Source: an uncultured Coriobacteriaceae bacterium
GTDB lineage: Bacteria > Actinomycetota > Coriobacteriia > Coriobacteriales > Atopobiaceae
Direction: 5' to 3'
Length of the DNA stretch: 35,064 bases
Assembly (NCBI GenBank): GCA_902801175.1
Contig: CADCHF010000026.1
Coordinates: forward strand, 1-35,064
Shown here: positions 7,598-16,370 of the stretch, one piece after another
Layout of the letters: each line of letters opens with the position of its first letter
How positions within the stretch are numbered: position 1 is the first letter of the stretch
Program-made: the position numbers and the translations under genes
The notes under the pieces: generated by a model
Databases searched by the model: none
What the model saw: only the letters and a program-made list of their open reading frames with translations
Told to the model about the DNA's origin: nothing

Positions 7598-8515
7598 ATG
7601 CTCTTGGCATTTCAGGGCGCAGTTGCCCAAGGGGTACTTTGGGGAATCATGGTCTTGGGCGTGTACATCACGTTCAGGCTGCTCGACATTGCCGATCTGA
7701 CCGTTGACGGCAGCTTTGCCCTGGGCGGCTGCACTTGTGCCGTGCTCATAGTGGAGCACGGAGTGAACCCCTGGCTGGGGCTTTTGGCGGGACTCTGTGT
7801 GGGCGTTCTCGCCGGGGGCGTCACGGGGCTGCTCCACACGGTCTTTGACATACCTGCCATTCTTGCGGGCATCCTCACTCAGATTGGACTCTGGTCCATC
7901 AACCTGCGCATCATGGGCAAGGCCAACATTCCCCTGCTCAAGAACCCCAACATCTTTTCGGATCTTGGCAAGGCCTCTGGTCTTACGCAAAACATCGCCA
8001 CCATCGTCATTGGCAGCCTGGTGGCCGCCGCACTCGTTGCGCTGCTGTACTGGTTCTTTGGCACCGAGATTGGCAGTGCCCTTCGTGCCACCGGCAACAA
8101 CGAGGACATGGTGCGTGCCCTTGGCGTGGACATCCGCATGACCAAGCTCCTTGCCCTCATGGTGTCAAACGGCCTGGTTGGGCTCTCGGGAGCCCTTGTG
8201 TGCCAGAGCCAGAAGTATGCAGACGTTGGCATGGGCACCGGCGCCATCATTGTTGGCCTTGCCGCCATCGTCATAGGCGAGGTGCTGGGAAGGACCCTGC
8301 CCGGAAAGCTCCGCTCGTTCTCGAGCAGGCTGATTGCGGCCGTGGTGGGATCCATCGTGTACTTCTTGATTCGCGCCATCGTGCTGCAGCTGGGCCTTGA
8401 CCCCAACGACATGAAGCTGCTGTCGGCCATCATTGTTGCCCTGGCGCTCTCCGTGCCGGTCGTCTGGAGCCGCTACCAGCTCAAACGCGCCTACAGTAAG
8501 GGAGGTGTGGCATAG
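7598..8515 (+). CDS. ABC importer permease (TrpY-like)
   Basis: A 305-residue integral membrane protein of the branched-chain-type permease superfamily (COG4120), the usual partner of COG2984 binding proteins. About eight hydrophobic segments can be counted, starting with MLLAFQGAVAQGVLWGIMVL. Family landmarks are DLTVDGSFALGG near residue 32, the internal loop GSALRATGNNEDMVRALGVD, which contacts the ATPase, and AIIVGLAAIVIGEVL. The start has an excellent AAGGAGG 7 bases upstream. The stop is directly followed by the ATPase ATG (TAGATG), so the two are translationally coupled. Confidence 0.9.
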   Translation: MLLAFQGAVAQGVLWGIMVLGVYITFRLLDIADLTVDGSFALGGCTCAVLIVEHGVNPWLGLLAGLCVGVLAGGVTGLLHTVFDIPAILAGILTQIGLWSINLRIMGKANIPLLKNPNIFSDLGKASGLTQNIATIVIGSLVAAALVALLYWFFGTEIGSALRATGNNEDMVRALGVDIRMTKLLALMVSNGLVGLSGALVCQSQKYADVGMGTGAIIVGLAAIVIGEVLGRTLPGKLRSFSSRLIAAVVGSIVYFLIRAIVLQLGLDPNDMKLLSAIIVALALSVPVVWSRYQLKRAYSKGGVA

Positions 8516-9310
8516 ATGCTCACGCTCACGGGAGTCCGCAAGACCTTTAACCCTGGCACCGTCAACGAGAAGGTCGCCCTGGCGGGCATTGACCTGCACC
8601 TTGAACGAGGCGACTTTGTGACCGTCATTGGCGGCAACGGTGCGGGCAAGTCCACGATGCTCAACTCCATTGCCGGCGTCTTCCCCATTGACTCCGGAAC
8701 CATTTTGCTTGGCGGCAACGACATCTCGCGCCTGCCCGAGCATGCCCGCGCACGCTACTTGGGCCGCGTGTTCCAGGACCCCATGCGTGGCACGGCCGCC
8801 GACATGCAGATTGACGAGAACCTTGCCTTCGCCGCACGGCGCGGCAAGAGCCGCACCCTGCGCTGGGGCATCTCCAAGGCCGAGCGCGAGGAGTATACCG
8901 AGGAGCTCGCAAAGCTGGGGCTTGGGCTTGAGACGCGCCTCTCCGACAAGGTGGGCCTGCTCTCGGGTGGCCAGCGCCAGGCGCTCACGCTGCTCATGGC
9001 CACGCTTCAGCGCCCTGACCTGCTCCTTTTGGACGAGCACACGGCAGCCCTTGACCCCAAGACGGCCGCAAAGGTCCTTGAGCTCACCGAGCAGATCGTG
9101 GGTGAGGAGAACCTCACCACCCTTATGGTGACGCACAACATGCACGATGCGATACGTCTGGGCAACCGCCTGATCATGATGTCCGACGGCAAGATCATCT
9201 ACGACGTGCGGGGCGAGGAGAAGTCCCGCCTGCATCGCGCTGACCTCATGGCCAAGTTTGAGGAGGCCGCGGGCGAGGAGCTTGCCAACGACCGCATGCT
9301 TCTGGGATAG
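8516..9310 (+). CDS. ABC importer ATPase (TrpZ-like)
   Basis: A 264-residue nucleotide-binding subunit (COG1101-like). The motifs are complete: Walker A GGNGAGKST (residues 39-47), Q-loop region RVFQDPMRGTAADMQ, signature LSGGQRQALTLLMA, Walker B LLLLDEHTAALDP and H-loop MVTHNMHDA. The residue after Walker B is His rather than the usual Pro (DEHTAALD), as is typical of this subfamily. GGGAGG at the end of the permease gene serves as ribosome binding site. It works with the preceding binding protein and permease as a complete importer. Confidence 0.92.
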   Translation: MLTLTGVRKTFNPGTVNEKVALAGIDLHLERGDFVTVIGGNGAGKSTMLNSIAGVFPIDSGTILLGGNDISRLPEHARARYLGRVFQDPMRGTAADMQIDENLAFAARRGKSRTLRWGISKAEREEYTEELAKLGLGLETRLSDKVGLLSGGQRQALTLLMATLQRPDLLLLDEHTAALDPKTAAKVLELTEQIVGEENLTTLMVTHNMHDAIRLGNRLIMMSDGKIIYDVRGEEKSRLHRADLMAKFEEAAGEELANDRMLLG

Positions 9311-9375
9311 GCTGGCGCGGCACGGGCGCCTTTGCCCGCTGTACCAGACCTTGTCAGAACAACTTAGAGCCTAAT

Positions 9376-9406
9376 GGGATGCGCCGGGCACCACCCGGCG
9401 CATCCC
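9376..9406. terminator. Bidirectional terminator between importer operon and rtcB
   Basis: Arms 9376-9388 and 9394-9406 are a perfect 13-bp inverted repeat (GGGATGCGCCGGG and complement) with the loop CACCA. It touches the stop codon of rtcB on the minus strand and follows the importer operon on the plus strand. No T-tract is present, as in many GC-rich Actinobacteria. Confidence 0.6.
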
Positions 9407-10605
9407 TATGACGCCTTAAAGTTGTAGATGGGCTTGAGCACTTCGATCACGTCGACCGACTCCGAGATGGGACCCATGATGTCCTCGGCGCGCTTGTAGG
9501 CGCCGGGCGCCTCGTCCAGGGTCTCGGCCTTTACGGACGTGGTGTAGATGCCCTGCATCTGCTCGCGGTACTCCTCGAGCGACAGCTGGTCCTTTGCCGC
9601 GGTGCGCGAGAGGACTCGGCCTGCCCCGTGGGGAGCGGAGAAGTTCCACTCGGGGTTTCCACGGCCGCGCGCCAGCACCGAACCATCACGCATGTTGAGC
9701 GGTATCAGCACCAGCTCGCCCTTGTGCGCCGCGATGGCGCCCTTGCGCAGGATCATCTCGTCCACGTCGAGGTAGTTGTGGATGGTATGGAACGCCTCGC
9801 CCGGCTCTATGCCCAGCATGGAGCAGATCTCGCGGGCCATGACCTCGCGGTTGATCCGTGCAAAGTGCTGGCATACCGCCACGTCGTGCACGTAGTCGTC
9901 CATGTAGGACCCGTAGAGCCAGCAGAGCTCGTCCGGGACCTCGCTCTTGCGAGCCTCCCACTTGAGGGTCTTGAGAGCCGCCTGAATCTCCTTTCGGCGC
10001 CCCTCGGCCTTGTACTGGGCAATCAGCGCATCACGCTTGGCAAAGTAGGTCTCCTTGCCCGCATGAAGGTCGATCGCAAGGTGCTGGTAGTAGCGTGCCA
10101 CCTGCGTGCCAAGGTTGCGGGAGCCCGAGTGGATGACAAGATACTGCATGCCGTCCTGCGCGACATCCACCTCTATGAAGTGGTTGCCCCCGCCGAGCGT
10201 CCCCAGGCTCCGCTCAAGTCGACGGGTTTCGCGGAGCTCGCGATAGCAACGCAGCTGCATGAGGTCGAAGCGCTCCTTGCGACCGGACCACACGTCCATC
10301 CCCGAGGGGACCGCATGGCAGGCTTCGTCCACGCGCGGCAGGTCAAGCGGCTCGCGACCAAGCTGCACGGCATACATGCCGCAACCAATGTCCACCCCCA
10401 CGAGGTTGGGCACGATCTTGTCGGTGACGGTCATGGTGGTTCCGATGGTGCATCCCTTGCCCGCGTGGGCGTCGGGCATGATGGCAATGCGCTGGCCCGC
10501 TGCAAATGGCTGGTTGCACATCGTCCGAATCTGCTCGATTGCCCCAGGCTCAATGACCTTTGCGTAGCACTGCGCGGTGACGTAGGTTCCCTGTATCTCA
10601 AACAT
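9406..10605 (-). CDS. rtcB: RtcB-family RNA ligase
   Basis: A 399-residue RtcB protein. RtcB joins RNA ends carrying 2',3'-cyclic or 3'-phosphate and 5'-OH in a GTP- and Mn-dependent reaction and serves RNA repair. Metal and GMP-site motifs are visible: PDAHAGKGCTIG, GVDIGCGM with the metal-binding Cys, GGGNHFIEV, HSGSRNLG, TIHNYLDVDE and APHGAGRVLSR with the guanylated His. The length is that of the shorter bacterial subgroup (RtcB2-like). The start at 10605 follows GGGGAGG; the longer frame to 10683 crosses the presumed leader. It lies 160 bp downstream of recQ on the same strand, separated by the hairpin at 10689-10714. No RtcA or archease gene is close by. Confidence 0.9.
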   Translation of the reverse strand: MFEIQGTYVTAQCYAKVIEPGAIEQIRTMCNQPFAAGQRIAIMPDAHAGKGCTIGTTMTVTDKIVPNLVGVDIGCGMYAVQLGREPLDLPRVDEACHAVPSGMDVWSGRKERFDLMQLRCYRELRETRRLERSLGTLGGGNHFIEVDVAQDGMQYLVIHSGSRNLGTQVARYYQHLAIDLHAGKETYFAKRDALIAQYKAEGRRKEIQAALKTLKWEARKSEVPDELCWLYGSYMDDYVHDVAVCQHFARINREVMAREICSMLGIEPGEAFHTIHNYLDVDEMILRKGAIAAHKGELVLIPLNMRDGSVLARGRGNPEWNFSAPHGAGRVLSRTAAKDQLSLEEYREQMQGIYTTSVKAETLDEAPGAYKRAEDIMGPISESVDVIEVLKPIYNFKAS

Positions 10606-10688
10606 GCGATCCTCCCCTCGCTGTCTGTGACCTCTGTTGGGACCAGTATGGCAGAGGGGAAGGCTGCCGCACGGCGTGACCAAGGCGC

Positions 10689-10714
10689 AATCACCTCAAG
10701 ATTCTGAGGTGATT
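10689..10714 (-). terminator. 10-bp hairpin after recQ; repeated element copy 1
   Basis: AATCACCTCA (10689-10698) pairs perfectly with 10705-10714 around a 6-nt loop. Read in the direction of recQ, its 20-base core is identical to the element after the WYL gene (21003-21022). This supports a repeated terminator-like element. Confidence 0.5.
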
Positions 10715-10765
10715 GTTTAGCTCAGAGAGACATGTCATTGTCAGCGGCGCATGGCCGCGCTGCGG

Positions 10766-12358
10766 CTATGACGCCAGCTCGTCGAGAAAGACCTGGCCGT
10801 ATCGCTCGAGCTTGACCTCGCCCACGCCTGGAACCTCCAGCAGCTCCTCTTGGGTCCTTGGGCGCCTGCGCACCATTGCCCGCAGGGTGCGGTCTGAAAA
10901 GACCACGTACGGCGGCACGTGCGCCTCGTCGGCCAAGGTCTTTCGCAGCACCCGCAGGCGCTGGAAGAGTTCCTCGTCCGCGCCGTCGTGCACCCAGACA
11001 TCGTCATCATCGGCAAAGCCTCGCCTCACCGGCTTACGCAGCTTCTCCACCGCCTTTGACGCACGCTCCACCCGCAGATAGGTTGCTGGCGTCTCGTCGA
11101 GGCACACGGAGCAGCCGCCACAGCCATCCACGCCGACCTCCAGCCGCTGGCCAAAGTAGCGGAGCACCCTTGCCCTCAGGCAGCTCGTGCTCATGGCGTA
11201 GCCAATCATCTCGCCCAGGAGCCGCTCGCGATGCTTGCGCAGCAAGTTCTGCTCGTCCCACGACATGTCTGGCGCAAACTCGGTGTTGTCGATGAAAAAG
11301 TGGCAGGTGCGGATGTCGCCCCGGCTCCACAGCAGATAGCACTCTGAGACCTCGCCATCCCTGCCCGCGCGGCCGGCCTCTTGGTAGTACTCCTCGAGGG
11401 TCTGGGGCATCCCACAGTTGATCACATAGCGCACGTTGCTCTTGTCGATTCCCATGCCAAAGGCGTTGGTGGCGACCATCACCTGCACGTCGTCGTTGAC
11501 AAAGGCGCTCTGGGCCTTGGTGCGGTCGGCGTCGGACATTCCCGCATGGTAGGCAGCCACGCGAACGCCCTCGTCGCGAAGCATCTCGGCGATGTCGTCC
11601 ACCTTCTTGCGCGTGGTGGCATAGACGATTCCTACGTCGTTGGGGTGCCTGAGCACGTAGTTCTTTGTCCAGAGCTCGCGCTTTTTGGGCGTGAGCTCAT
11701 AGGAGTGCAGCAAGAGATTGGGCCGGTCAAAGCCACTGATCTCGACCACGGGGTCTTGCAGGCCCAACAGGTTGCGAACGTCCTGCTGCACTCGGCCTGT
11801 TGCGGTTGCCGTGAGCGCCACGACCGGCGGCCGCACGGGCAGCGAGCTCACAAAGCCAGCAATCTCCTGGTATGCGGGCCTAAAGTCCTTGCCCCACTGG
11901 CTCACACAGTGTGCCTCGTCCACGGCTATCAGGGGCACGTTGGCCTTGGCGGCAAAGTCCCTAAAGTCTGGGTCTGCCAGGCGCTCTGGCGCCACGTACA
12001 TGAGGTCGTACCAGCCGGCGAGGGCACGACGCAGCACCTCTGGCCTCACATGCGGCTTGAGCGTGGAGTTGTAGAACGACCCGCGGATGCCCGCCTGCTT
12101 GAGCGCGTGCACCTGGTCGGCCATGAGCGATATGAGTGGCGACACCACAAGGGTGAGCCCACCCAGAACAGACGCGGGCACCTGGTAGCACACCGACTTT
12201 CCGGCACCCGTGGGCATGACCGCCATGGCGTCGCGGCCATCGAGCACCGCCTGGATGATGCGCTCCTGCCCCGCGCGAAAGTTTTGGTAGCCAAAGTGCT
12301 CCGCAAGCGAGGCACGTGCGTCCTCTATGGTTGGCCTCTCGTTTGTTGCCTCGCCCAT
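10766..12358 (-). CDS. recQ: ATP-dependent DNA helicase RecQ
   Basis: A 530-residue RecQ helicase, a 3'-5' DNA unwinding enzyme in recombination and repair. Domains in order: helicase core with motif 0 (FGYQNFRAGQ), Walker A MPTGAGKS near residue 50, DEAH box in VDEAHCVSQWG, TATAT motif III, YAGxS-like VAAYHAGM, and motif VI QEAGRAGRDGE; then the zinc domain with Cys in TSCLRARVL and GCGGCSVC; then a C-terminal HRDC domain (about 450-528, ending ELLEVPGVGEVKLERYGQVF). It is a short RecQ of the normal bacterial type, with a reduced winged-helix region. The start has GAGGAGG 7 bases upstream. It is divergent from the EamA exporter gene. Confidence 0.94.
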   Translation of the reverse strand: MGEATNERPTIEDARASLAEHFGYQNFRAGQERIIQAVLDGRDAMAVMPTGAGKSVCYQVPASVLGGLTLVVSPLISLMADQVHALKQAGIRGSFYNSTLKPHVRPEVLRRALAGWYDLMYVAPERLADPDFRDFAAKANVPLIAVDEAHCVSQWGKDFRPAYQEIAGFVSSLPVRPPVVALTATATGRVQQDVRNLLGLQDPVVEISGFDRPNLLLHSYELTPKKRELWTKNYVLRHPNDVGIVYATTRKKVDDIAEMLRDEGVRVAAYHAGMSDADRTKAQSAFVNDDVQVMVATNAFGMGIDKSNVRYVINCGMPQTLEEYYQEAGRAGRDGEVSECYLLWSRGDIRTCHFFIDNTEFAPDMSWDEQNLLRKHRERLLGEMIGYAMSTSCLRARVLRYFGQRLEVGVDGCGGCSVCLDETPATYLRVERASKAVEKLRKPVRRGFADDDDVWVHDGADEELFQRLRVLRKTLADEAHVPPYVVFSDRTLRAMVRRRPRTQEELLEVPGVGEVKLERYGQVFLDELAS

Positions 12359-12457
12359 GCGGCTACCTCCTCACTCGCGTGATATCCTAAAGTGCTCCGA
12401 CTTTGGGACCAAAAAGTCTTGACCCACGACTCTACACCAAGCAAGGACCTTTCATCC

Positions 12458-13330
12458 ATGACCAATCGCACCAAGCACGTAGCGGCCGCAGCAATTGCCT
12501 GCCTCATCTGGAGCGGCTCGCTCATTGCCAGCAAGCTCAGCTACGACACGCTCCAGCCCATGTCGCTCGGCCTCGTGCGCTTTGCGCTTGCGGCGATCGC
12601 TTTCCTTGCCATTTGGTACATGAGTCCCAATCGTGAGATGCCGAGCGCCAAGGACATGGCAAAGATCGCGCTCACGGGATTTTTGGGCATCACCCTATAC
12701 TACGCTGCCGAGAACGTTGGTGTGTCCATGCTCCCGGCTTCGACCTCATCACTCATCGTGGGGTCGTTTCCCGCGATGGCGCTTGTTTTGGAGTGCCTGA
12801 TAGACAGGGTGCGGCCTCGTCCGCTCAAGACGCTTGGAGTCATCCTTGCCTTTGCTGGTGTGGCCGTGCTTGCCCTCACCGAGGGAGGTGGCGGCAGCGG
12901 CAACGTGCTGGTGGGCAGCTTTATCCTCATGTTTGGCGGACTCTGCTGGGCGCTCTACAACTTTGCCATGCGACTAGTAATGGGCCGTTACTCCACGCTC
13001 ACGATTACCTGCTGGCAGACGCTTTTTGGGGCGTTGGGCTTTGTGCCGTTTGCGCTGGCGGAGGGCCTGCCGACCAGCCTGCCCTCTGTGGCTGCATGGG
13101 TGTCGCTTCTCTATCTGGTGCTAGGCTGCACGGTTGCGGGCTTTACGCTGTACAACTGGGGCCTTAAGGAGCTTGAGCCGTCGACGGCAACCTCGCTCTC
13201 TAACCTGATTCCCGTGTTTGGGCTGGTGCTGTCGGCGCTCATTCTGGGCGAGCACATTAGCGCCCAGCAGCTTTTGGGCGGAGCCATCGTGGTGGTGGGC
13301 ATCATGCTCTCAACCCGCGAAAGTGCATAA
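12458..13330 (+). CDS. EamA/DMT-family transporter
   Basis: A 290-residue membrane protein with ten hydrophobic segments arranged as two EamA repeats, the layout of drug/metabolite transporters (RhaT/YdcZ-like exporters). The first repeat starts at about residue 5 (HVAAAAIACLIWSGSLIASKL) and the second near 150 (GLCWALYNFAMRLVMG). The C-terminal half has the typical PVFGLVLSALILGEHISAQQLLGGAIVVVGI. The start at 12458 has AAGGA upstream and fits the first membrane helix; the frame extends to 12392 but would add a polar leader. The substrate cannot be read from sequence. It ends at the long inverted repeat 13365-13439. Confidence 0.88.
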   Translation: MTNRTKHVAAAAIACLIWSGSLIASKLSYDTLQPMSLGLVRFALAAIAFLAIWYMSPNREMPSAKDMAKIALTGFLGITLYYAAENVGVSMLPASTSSLIVGSFPAMALVLECLIDRVRPRPLKTLGVILAFAGVAVLALTEGGGGSGNVLVGSFILMFGGLCWALYNFAMRLVMGRYSTLTITCWQTLFGALGFVPFALAEGLPTSLPSVAAWVSLLYLVLGCTVAGFTLYNWGLKELEPSTATSLSNLIPVFGLVLSALILGEHISAQQLLGGAIVVVGIMLSTRESA

Positions 13331-13364
13331 CACGCTCGAGGAACTCTGGTTGGTGCCGCTCTTA

Positions 13365-13439
13365 ACATGCGAAATTCTTCGTTCTTGTACCGTGCAGCAA
13401 AACACGCTGCACGGTACAAGAACGAAGAATTTCGCATGT
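13365..13439. repeat. 34-bp perfect inverted repeat, hairpin between convergent genes
   Basis: Arms 13365-13398 and 13406-13439 are exact reverse complements over 34 bp with a 7-nt loop (AAAACAC). This is far longer than a normal intrinsic terminator and lacks a T-tract. It may act as a bidirectional terminator for the EamA gene and the convergent gene at 13465, but the perfection over 34 bp also suggests a mobile or dispersed repeat (REP/MITE-like) or a protein-binding site. Confidence 0.7.
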
Positions 13440-13464
13440 GAGGCGGATTCGACTGTGGGTCGCT

Positions 13465-13866
13465 TTAGTCGGCGGCGGCGAGTTCGTCGTCAAGCTCTTG
13501 GAACTCCTCGGGAATGACCGACTGGTCGTAGCCAAACGACTCCGCCACTGCTTCGGCCTGGTCCCAGCGCAGCTGAGCTGTCTTGTGGTCGCCCATGTTG
13601 TCGTAAGCGTCACCCACGCGGTCGAGCGCATAGCTCACGTAGCTGGCAAGCGAGTCACCAAGGCCAGAGAGCAGCATCATCGTGACCAACGAGTCCGGTG
13701 AAAGATTCATGGCCGTCTGCGGATCGAGGTCGAGCAGGGCTGCCACGGCGTCCTCCACCTCGGTGACCGACTCGCTGTTGCCCTCGAGCACGGCGCGCCT
13801 GAGCGCAGCCATAACAACCTGGACAAACTGGGCAATGATCTCGAGCAGATAGTCACGATGCAGCAT
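13465..13866 (-). CDS. Small helical hypothetical protein (DUF6483-like?)
   Basis: A 133-residue acidic, mostly alpha-helical protein beginning MLHRDYLLEIIAQFVQVVMA. The opening DYLLEII-Q pattern recalls DUF6483 proteins of Firmicutes and Actinobacteria, but I am not sure of this. The C-terminal half (YALDRVGDAYDNMGDHKTA) has the look of a degenerate TPR helix pair. The start at 13866 was chosen because GGAGG is 7 bases upstream, whereas the ATG at 13872 is too close to it. It is the last gene in the ruv direction, 98 bp after ruvB, and could be cotranscribed with it. Confidence 0.6.
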   Translation of the reverse strand: MLHRDYLLEIIAQFVQVVMAALRRAVLEGNSESVTEVEDAVAALLDLDPQTAMNLSPDSLVTMMLLSGLGDSLASYVSYALDRVGDAYDNMGDHKTAQLRWDQAEAVAESFGYDQSVIPEEFQELDDELAAAD

Positions 13867-13963
13867 CGACATTCCTCCAGAACGCATTCATGGCCGTGCG
13901 GCACCCCACGGCCCAAATAGGCAGTTATGGGCACCATCATGCCACAAAAGGCAAAGTATCGCG

Positions 13964-15046
13964 TTACTTTTGGACAGGCGGAACCAGCCCAAGATGCTCG
14001 AAGGCAAGAGGGGTGGCCTGACGCCCCTGAGGCGTGCGGATGATGAGCCCCTGCTGCAGCAGATAGGGCTCGTACACATCCTCGAGCGTGGAGGGGTCCT
14101 CACCCACTGCCGAGGCAATCGTGGTAAGGCCAACGGGGCGCCCACGGAACGTGCGGGCCAGCGCATCCAAGATCTTGACGTCCATCCAGTCGAGGCCCAT
14201 CTCGTCTATCTCAAAGAACGAGAGCGCCTCGGCCGCAACCTCCCAGGTAATGCTGCCCTCAGCCTTGACCTGTGCGTAGTCGCGCACGCGCTTGAGCAGG
14301 CGGTTTGCAAGACGTGGAGTGCCACGCGAGCGGGATGCAATCTCGGCTGCACCCTGCGAGTCAATCGTGACCCCAAGGATGGCGGCAGAGCGCTCAACGA
14401 TGCGCGAGAGCTCGTTGGTGCTGTAGTAGTCAAGGCGATACGAGATGCCAAAGCGATCGCGAAGCGGACCGGTGAGCAGGCCAGTGCGCGTCGTTGCGCC
14501 AACGAGCGTGAAGCGAGGGATGTCGAGCCTGATGGAACGGGCAGCGGGACCCTTGCCAATGACGATGTCGAGGAAGAAGTCCTCCATCGCGGGATAGAGC
14601 ACCTCCTCAACCTGATGGTTAAGGCGGTGAATCTCGTCCACAAAGAGGATGTCGCCCTCGCTCAGGTTGGTAAGGATGGCTGCGAGGTCACCCGTGCGCT
14701 CGATGGCAGGGCCAGATGTGGTGTGGAGGTTGGCGCCCATCTCGTTGGCGACGACACCGGCCAGCGTGGTCTTGCCCAGACCGGGAGGGCCCGAAAAGAT
14801 CACATGATCGAGTGGCTCGTTGCGGTCGCGAGCGGCCTGAATGAGCACGCGCAGGTTCTCACGAACGCGCTCCTGGCCACAGTAGTCGTCGAGCGTCTTG
14901 GGCCGAAGGGTGCGATCGACCTCAAGGTCATCGCTCGTGAGCTCGCCCGTCACGCTGCGCTGCCCCATGCGCTGGGGCGAGATGCCCGCACCGCCGCGCG
15001 AGCCGGGGCTGTCTTTGAACAGGTCCTCCTCAGATGCCTCCCACAT
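13964..15046 (-). CDS. ruvB: Holliday junction branch migration ATPase RuvB
   Basis: A 360-residue AAA+ motor that, with RuvA, drives branch migration of Holliday junctions. Visible are the N-terminal [18 protein letters not shown], Walker [12 protein letters not shown], Walker [11 protein letters not shown], sensor I GATTRTG, the arginine finger region GPLRDRFG and the C-terminal winged helix ([20 protein letters not shown]). An N-terminal extension of about 45 residues before the core is usual in Actinobacteria. The start at 15046 overlaps the ruvA stop (TGATG), with GGAGGTGG at the end of ruvA as ribosome binding site. Confidence 0.96.
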   Translation of the reverse strand: MWEASEEDLFKDSPGSRGGAGISPQRMGQRSVTGELTSDDLEVDRTLRPKTLDDYCGQERVRENLRVLIQAARDRNEPLDHVIFSGPPGLGKTTLAGVVANEMGANLHTTSGPAIERTGDLAAILTNLSEGDILFVDEIHRLNHQVEEVLYPAMEDFFLDIVIGKGPAARSIRLDIPRFTLVGATTRTGLLTGPLRDRFGISYRLDYYSTNELSRIVERSAAILGVTIDSQGAAEIASRSRGTPRLANRLLKRVRDYAQVKAEGSITWEVAAEALSFFEIDEMGLDWMDVKILDALARTFRGRPVGLTTIASAVGEDPSTLEDVYEPYLLQQGLIIRTPQGRQATPLAFEHLGLVPPVQK

Positions 15047-15675
15047 CACGCACCACCTCCAAGGCGCCTCAGGGCATAGGCCAATGCCTTCTCAATGGTA
15101 ACCGCACCGGCCTCCTCGTGACCCTCAAGGGCAAGCTCGGCCTCCTGTGGCGAGAAGCCCATGGAGAGCAGCGCGTCGGTTGCCTCGGATGCAACGGATG
15201 CGGCAGGCGTGGCAACGGCCGCCTGCAATGACGGCTGTTCTGCGCCAACAAGGCTTCTGAGCTGCGCGTCCTTTGCAAAGACACCCTCAAGCTCAACCAG
15301 CAGGCGCTGACCCTTGCGCTTGCCGACACCAGGGACCTGTGCCATGCGGTTGATGTCGGCAGTGGCAACGACGGTTGCCAGCTGGGCCGGCGAAAAGGTC
15401 GAGAGCACCGAGAGGGCAAGCTTGGGACCCACGCCCGAGATGGCAACCAGCTTGTCGAAGAGGGCGCGCTCCTCGCGCGTGGCAAAGCCATAGAGATCCA
15501 TGGCGTCCTCGCGCACAATGAGGCGCGTGAGCACCGTGACTCCCGCCGAGCCGACCTGAGGCAGAGCTGCCGCCGTAGACGACGAGACCCCAAGCTCATA
15601 GCCAACGCCGCCCACGTCGAGCACGACATGGGTCGGCAGCGCCTCAATGAGGGTTCCGGTTAGCTGGACAATCAC
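15046..15675 (-). CDS. ruvA: Holliday junction DNA-binding subunit RuvA
   Basis: A 209-residue RuvA. The N-terminal OB fold (residues 1-62, ending [13 protein letters not shown]) is followed by the two helix-hairpin-helix motifs [14 protein letters not shown] and [13 protein letters not shown]. After an Ala-rich linker comes the C-terminal RuvB-contacting UBA-like domain ([21 protein letters not shown]). The start codon is GTG at 15675, overlapping the ruvC stop by 4 bases (GTGA), with GGAGG upstream. Confidence 0.95.
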   Translation of the reverse strand: MIVQLTGTLIEALPTHVVLDVGGVGYELGVSSSTAAALPQVGSAGVTVLTRLIVREDAMDLYGFATREERALFDKLVAISGVGPKLALSVLSTFSPAQLATVVATADINRMAQVPGVGKRKGQRLLVELEGVFAKDAQLRSLVGAEQPSLQAAVATPAASVASEATDALLSMGFSPQEAELALEGHEEAGAVTIEKALAYALRRLGGGA

Positions 15676-16301
15676 GAGGCAGCCCTCCTGTTCTGTTCTT
15701 CACGCATGCGAGCGACGTTAGCAGCAGTGGCGGCAGCGGTCACCTCGCGGGCTTCTTCGAGCTCGAGCTGACGCTGTGCGCGCTCCGCCTCGGCAATCTG
15801 TGCCGCGGCGCCACGGCGCGAGAGCTCCTTGGTGCGGTTGAGGTTGGCATGGCAGACAGCAGCTGCCAGCGCGTCGGCCGCGTGGTCGGGATGCGGGTCG
15901 TGGTCGAGCGCCAAAACGTTGCGCACCATGTATATGACCTGGTGCTTGTCTGCTGCGCCAGTGCCCACGACCGCCTGCTTGATTTGCATGGGCGTGTACT
16001 CGCCGACCTCGAGGCCCGCCTGTGCGCAAGCCACGATGGCCGCGCCGCGCGCGTGGGCCGTGGCAAGTGCCGAGCGAGTGTTGTCGCCAAAGAAGATCTT
16101 CTCAATGGCAAGCTGCGTGGGATGGTAGGTCTCGATGGCACGCGATATCTCGGAGAAAATCTTGCCTAGACGCTGGTCAATAGGCTCAGAGGCCTTGGTG
16201 GTCACACAGCCATAGGCGCGAGCCCTGCAAAGAGCCCCACGCGTCTCGACGATGCCCCACCCAGTGTGAGCCAGACCAGGGTCGATGCCCAAGATGATCA
16301 C
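15672..16301 (-). CDS. ruvC: Holliday junction resolvase RuvC
   Basis: A 209-residue endonuclease that cuts Holliday junctions. Catalytic acids are visible: Asp7 in LGIDPG, Glu in LAIEKIFFG, and the Asp pair in HPDHAADALAAA. The normal family length is 160-175. The extra 35 C-terminal residues form an Ala/Glu/Arg-rich helix (AEAERAQRQLELEEAREV) likely to be a coiled coil, as seen in other Coriobacteriia-type RuvC as far as I know. The start is GTG at 16301 with GGGAGG upstream. It is the first gene of the ruvCAB operon. Confidence 0.94.
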   Translation of the reverse strand: MIILGIDPGLAHTGWGIVETRGALCRARAYGCVTTKASEPIDQRLGKIFSEISRAIETYHPTQLAIEKIFFGDNTRSALATAHARGAAIVACAQAGLEVGEYTPMQIKQAVVGTGAADKHQVIYMVRNVLALDHDPHPDHAADALAAAVCHANLNRTKELSRRGAAAQIAEAERAQRQLELEEAREVTAAATAANVARMREEQNRRAAS

Positions 16302-16336
16302 GCAGCCCCGCCTCCCTTCGCACGGACAGCCTTACA

Positions 16337-16350
16337 CGAACGTTCGTTCT
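16337..16350 (-). promoter_or_regulatory. Probable LexA/SOS box upstream of ruvCAB
   Basis: CGAAC-GTTC-GTTCT matches the Gram-positive/actinobacterial LexA consensus CGAAC-N4-GTTCG in 9 of 10 positions. It lies about 36-49 bp upstream of the ruvC start, next to a -10-like TAGTAT/TATAGA on the minus strand (about 16350-16358). ruvCAB is a classic SOS operon, so repression by LexA is a reasonable inference. Confidence 0.7.
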
Positions 16351-16370
16351 ATACTATCACAGCCGATGCG

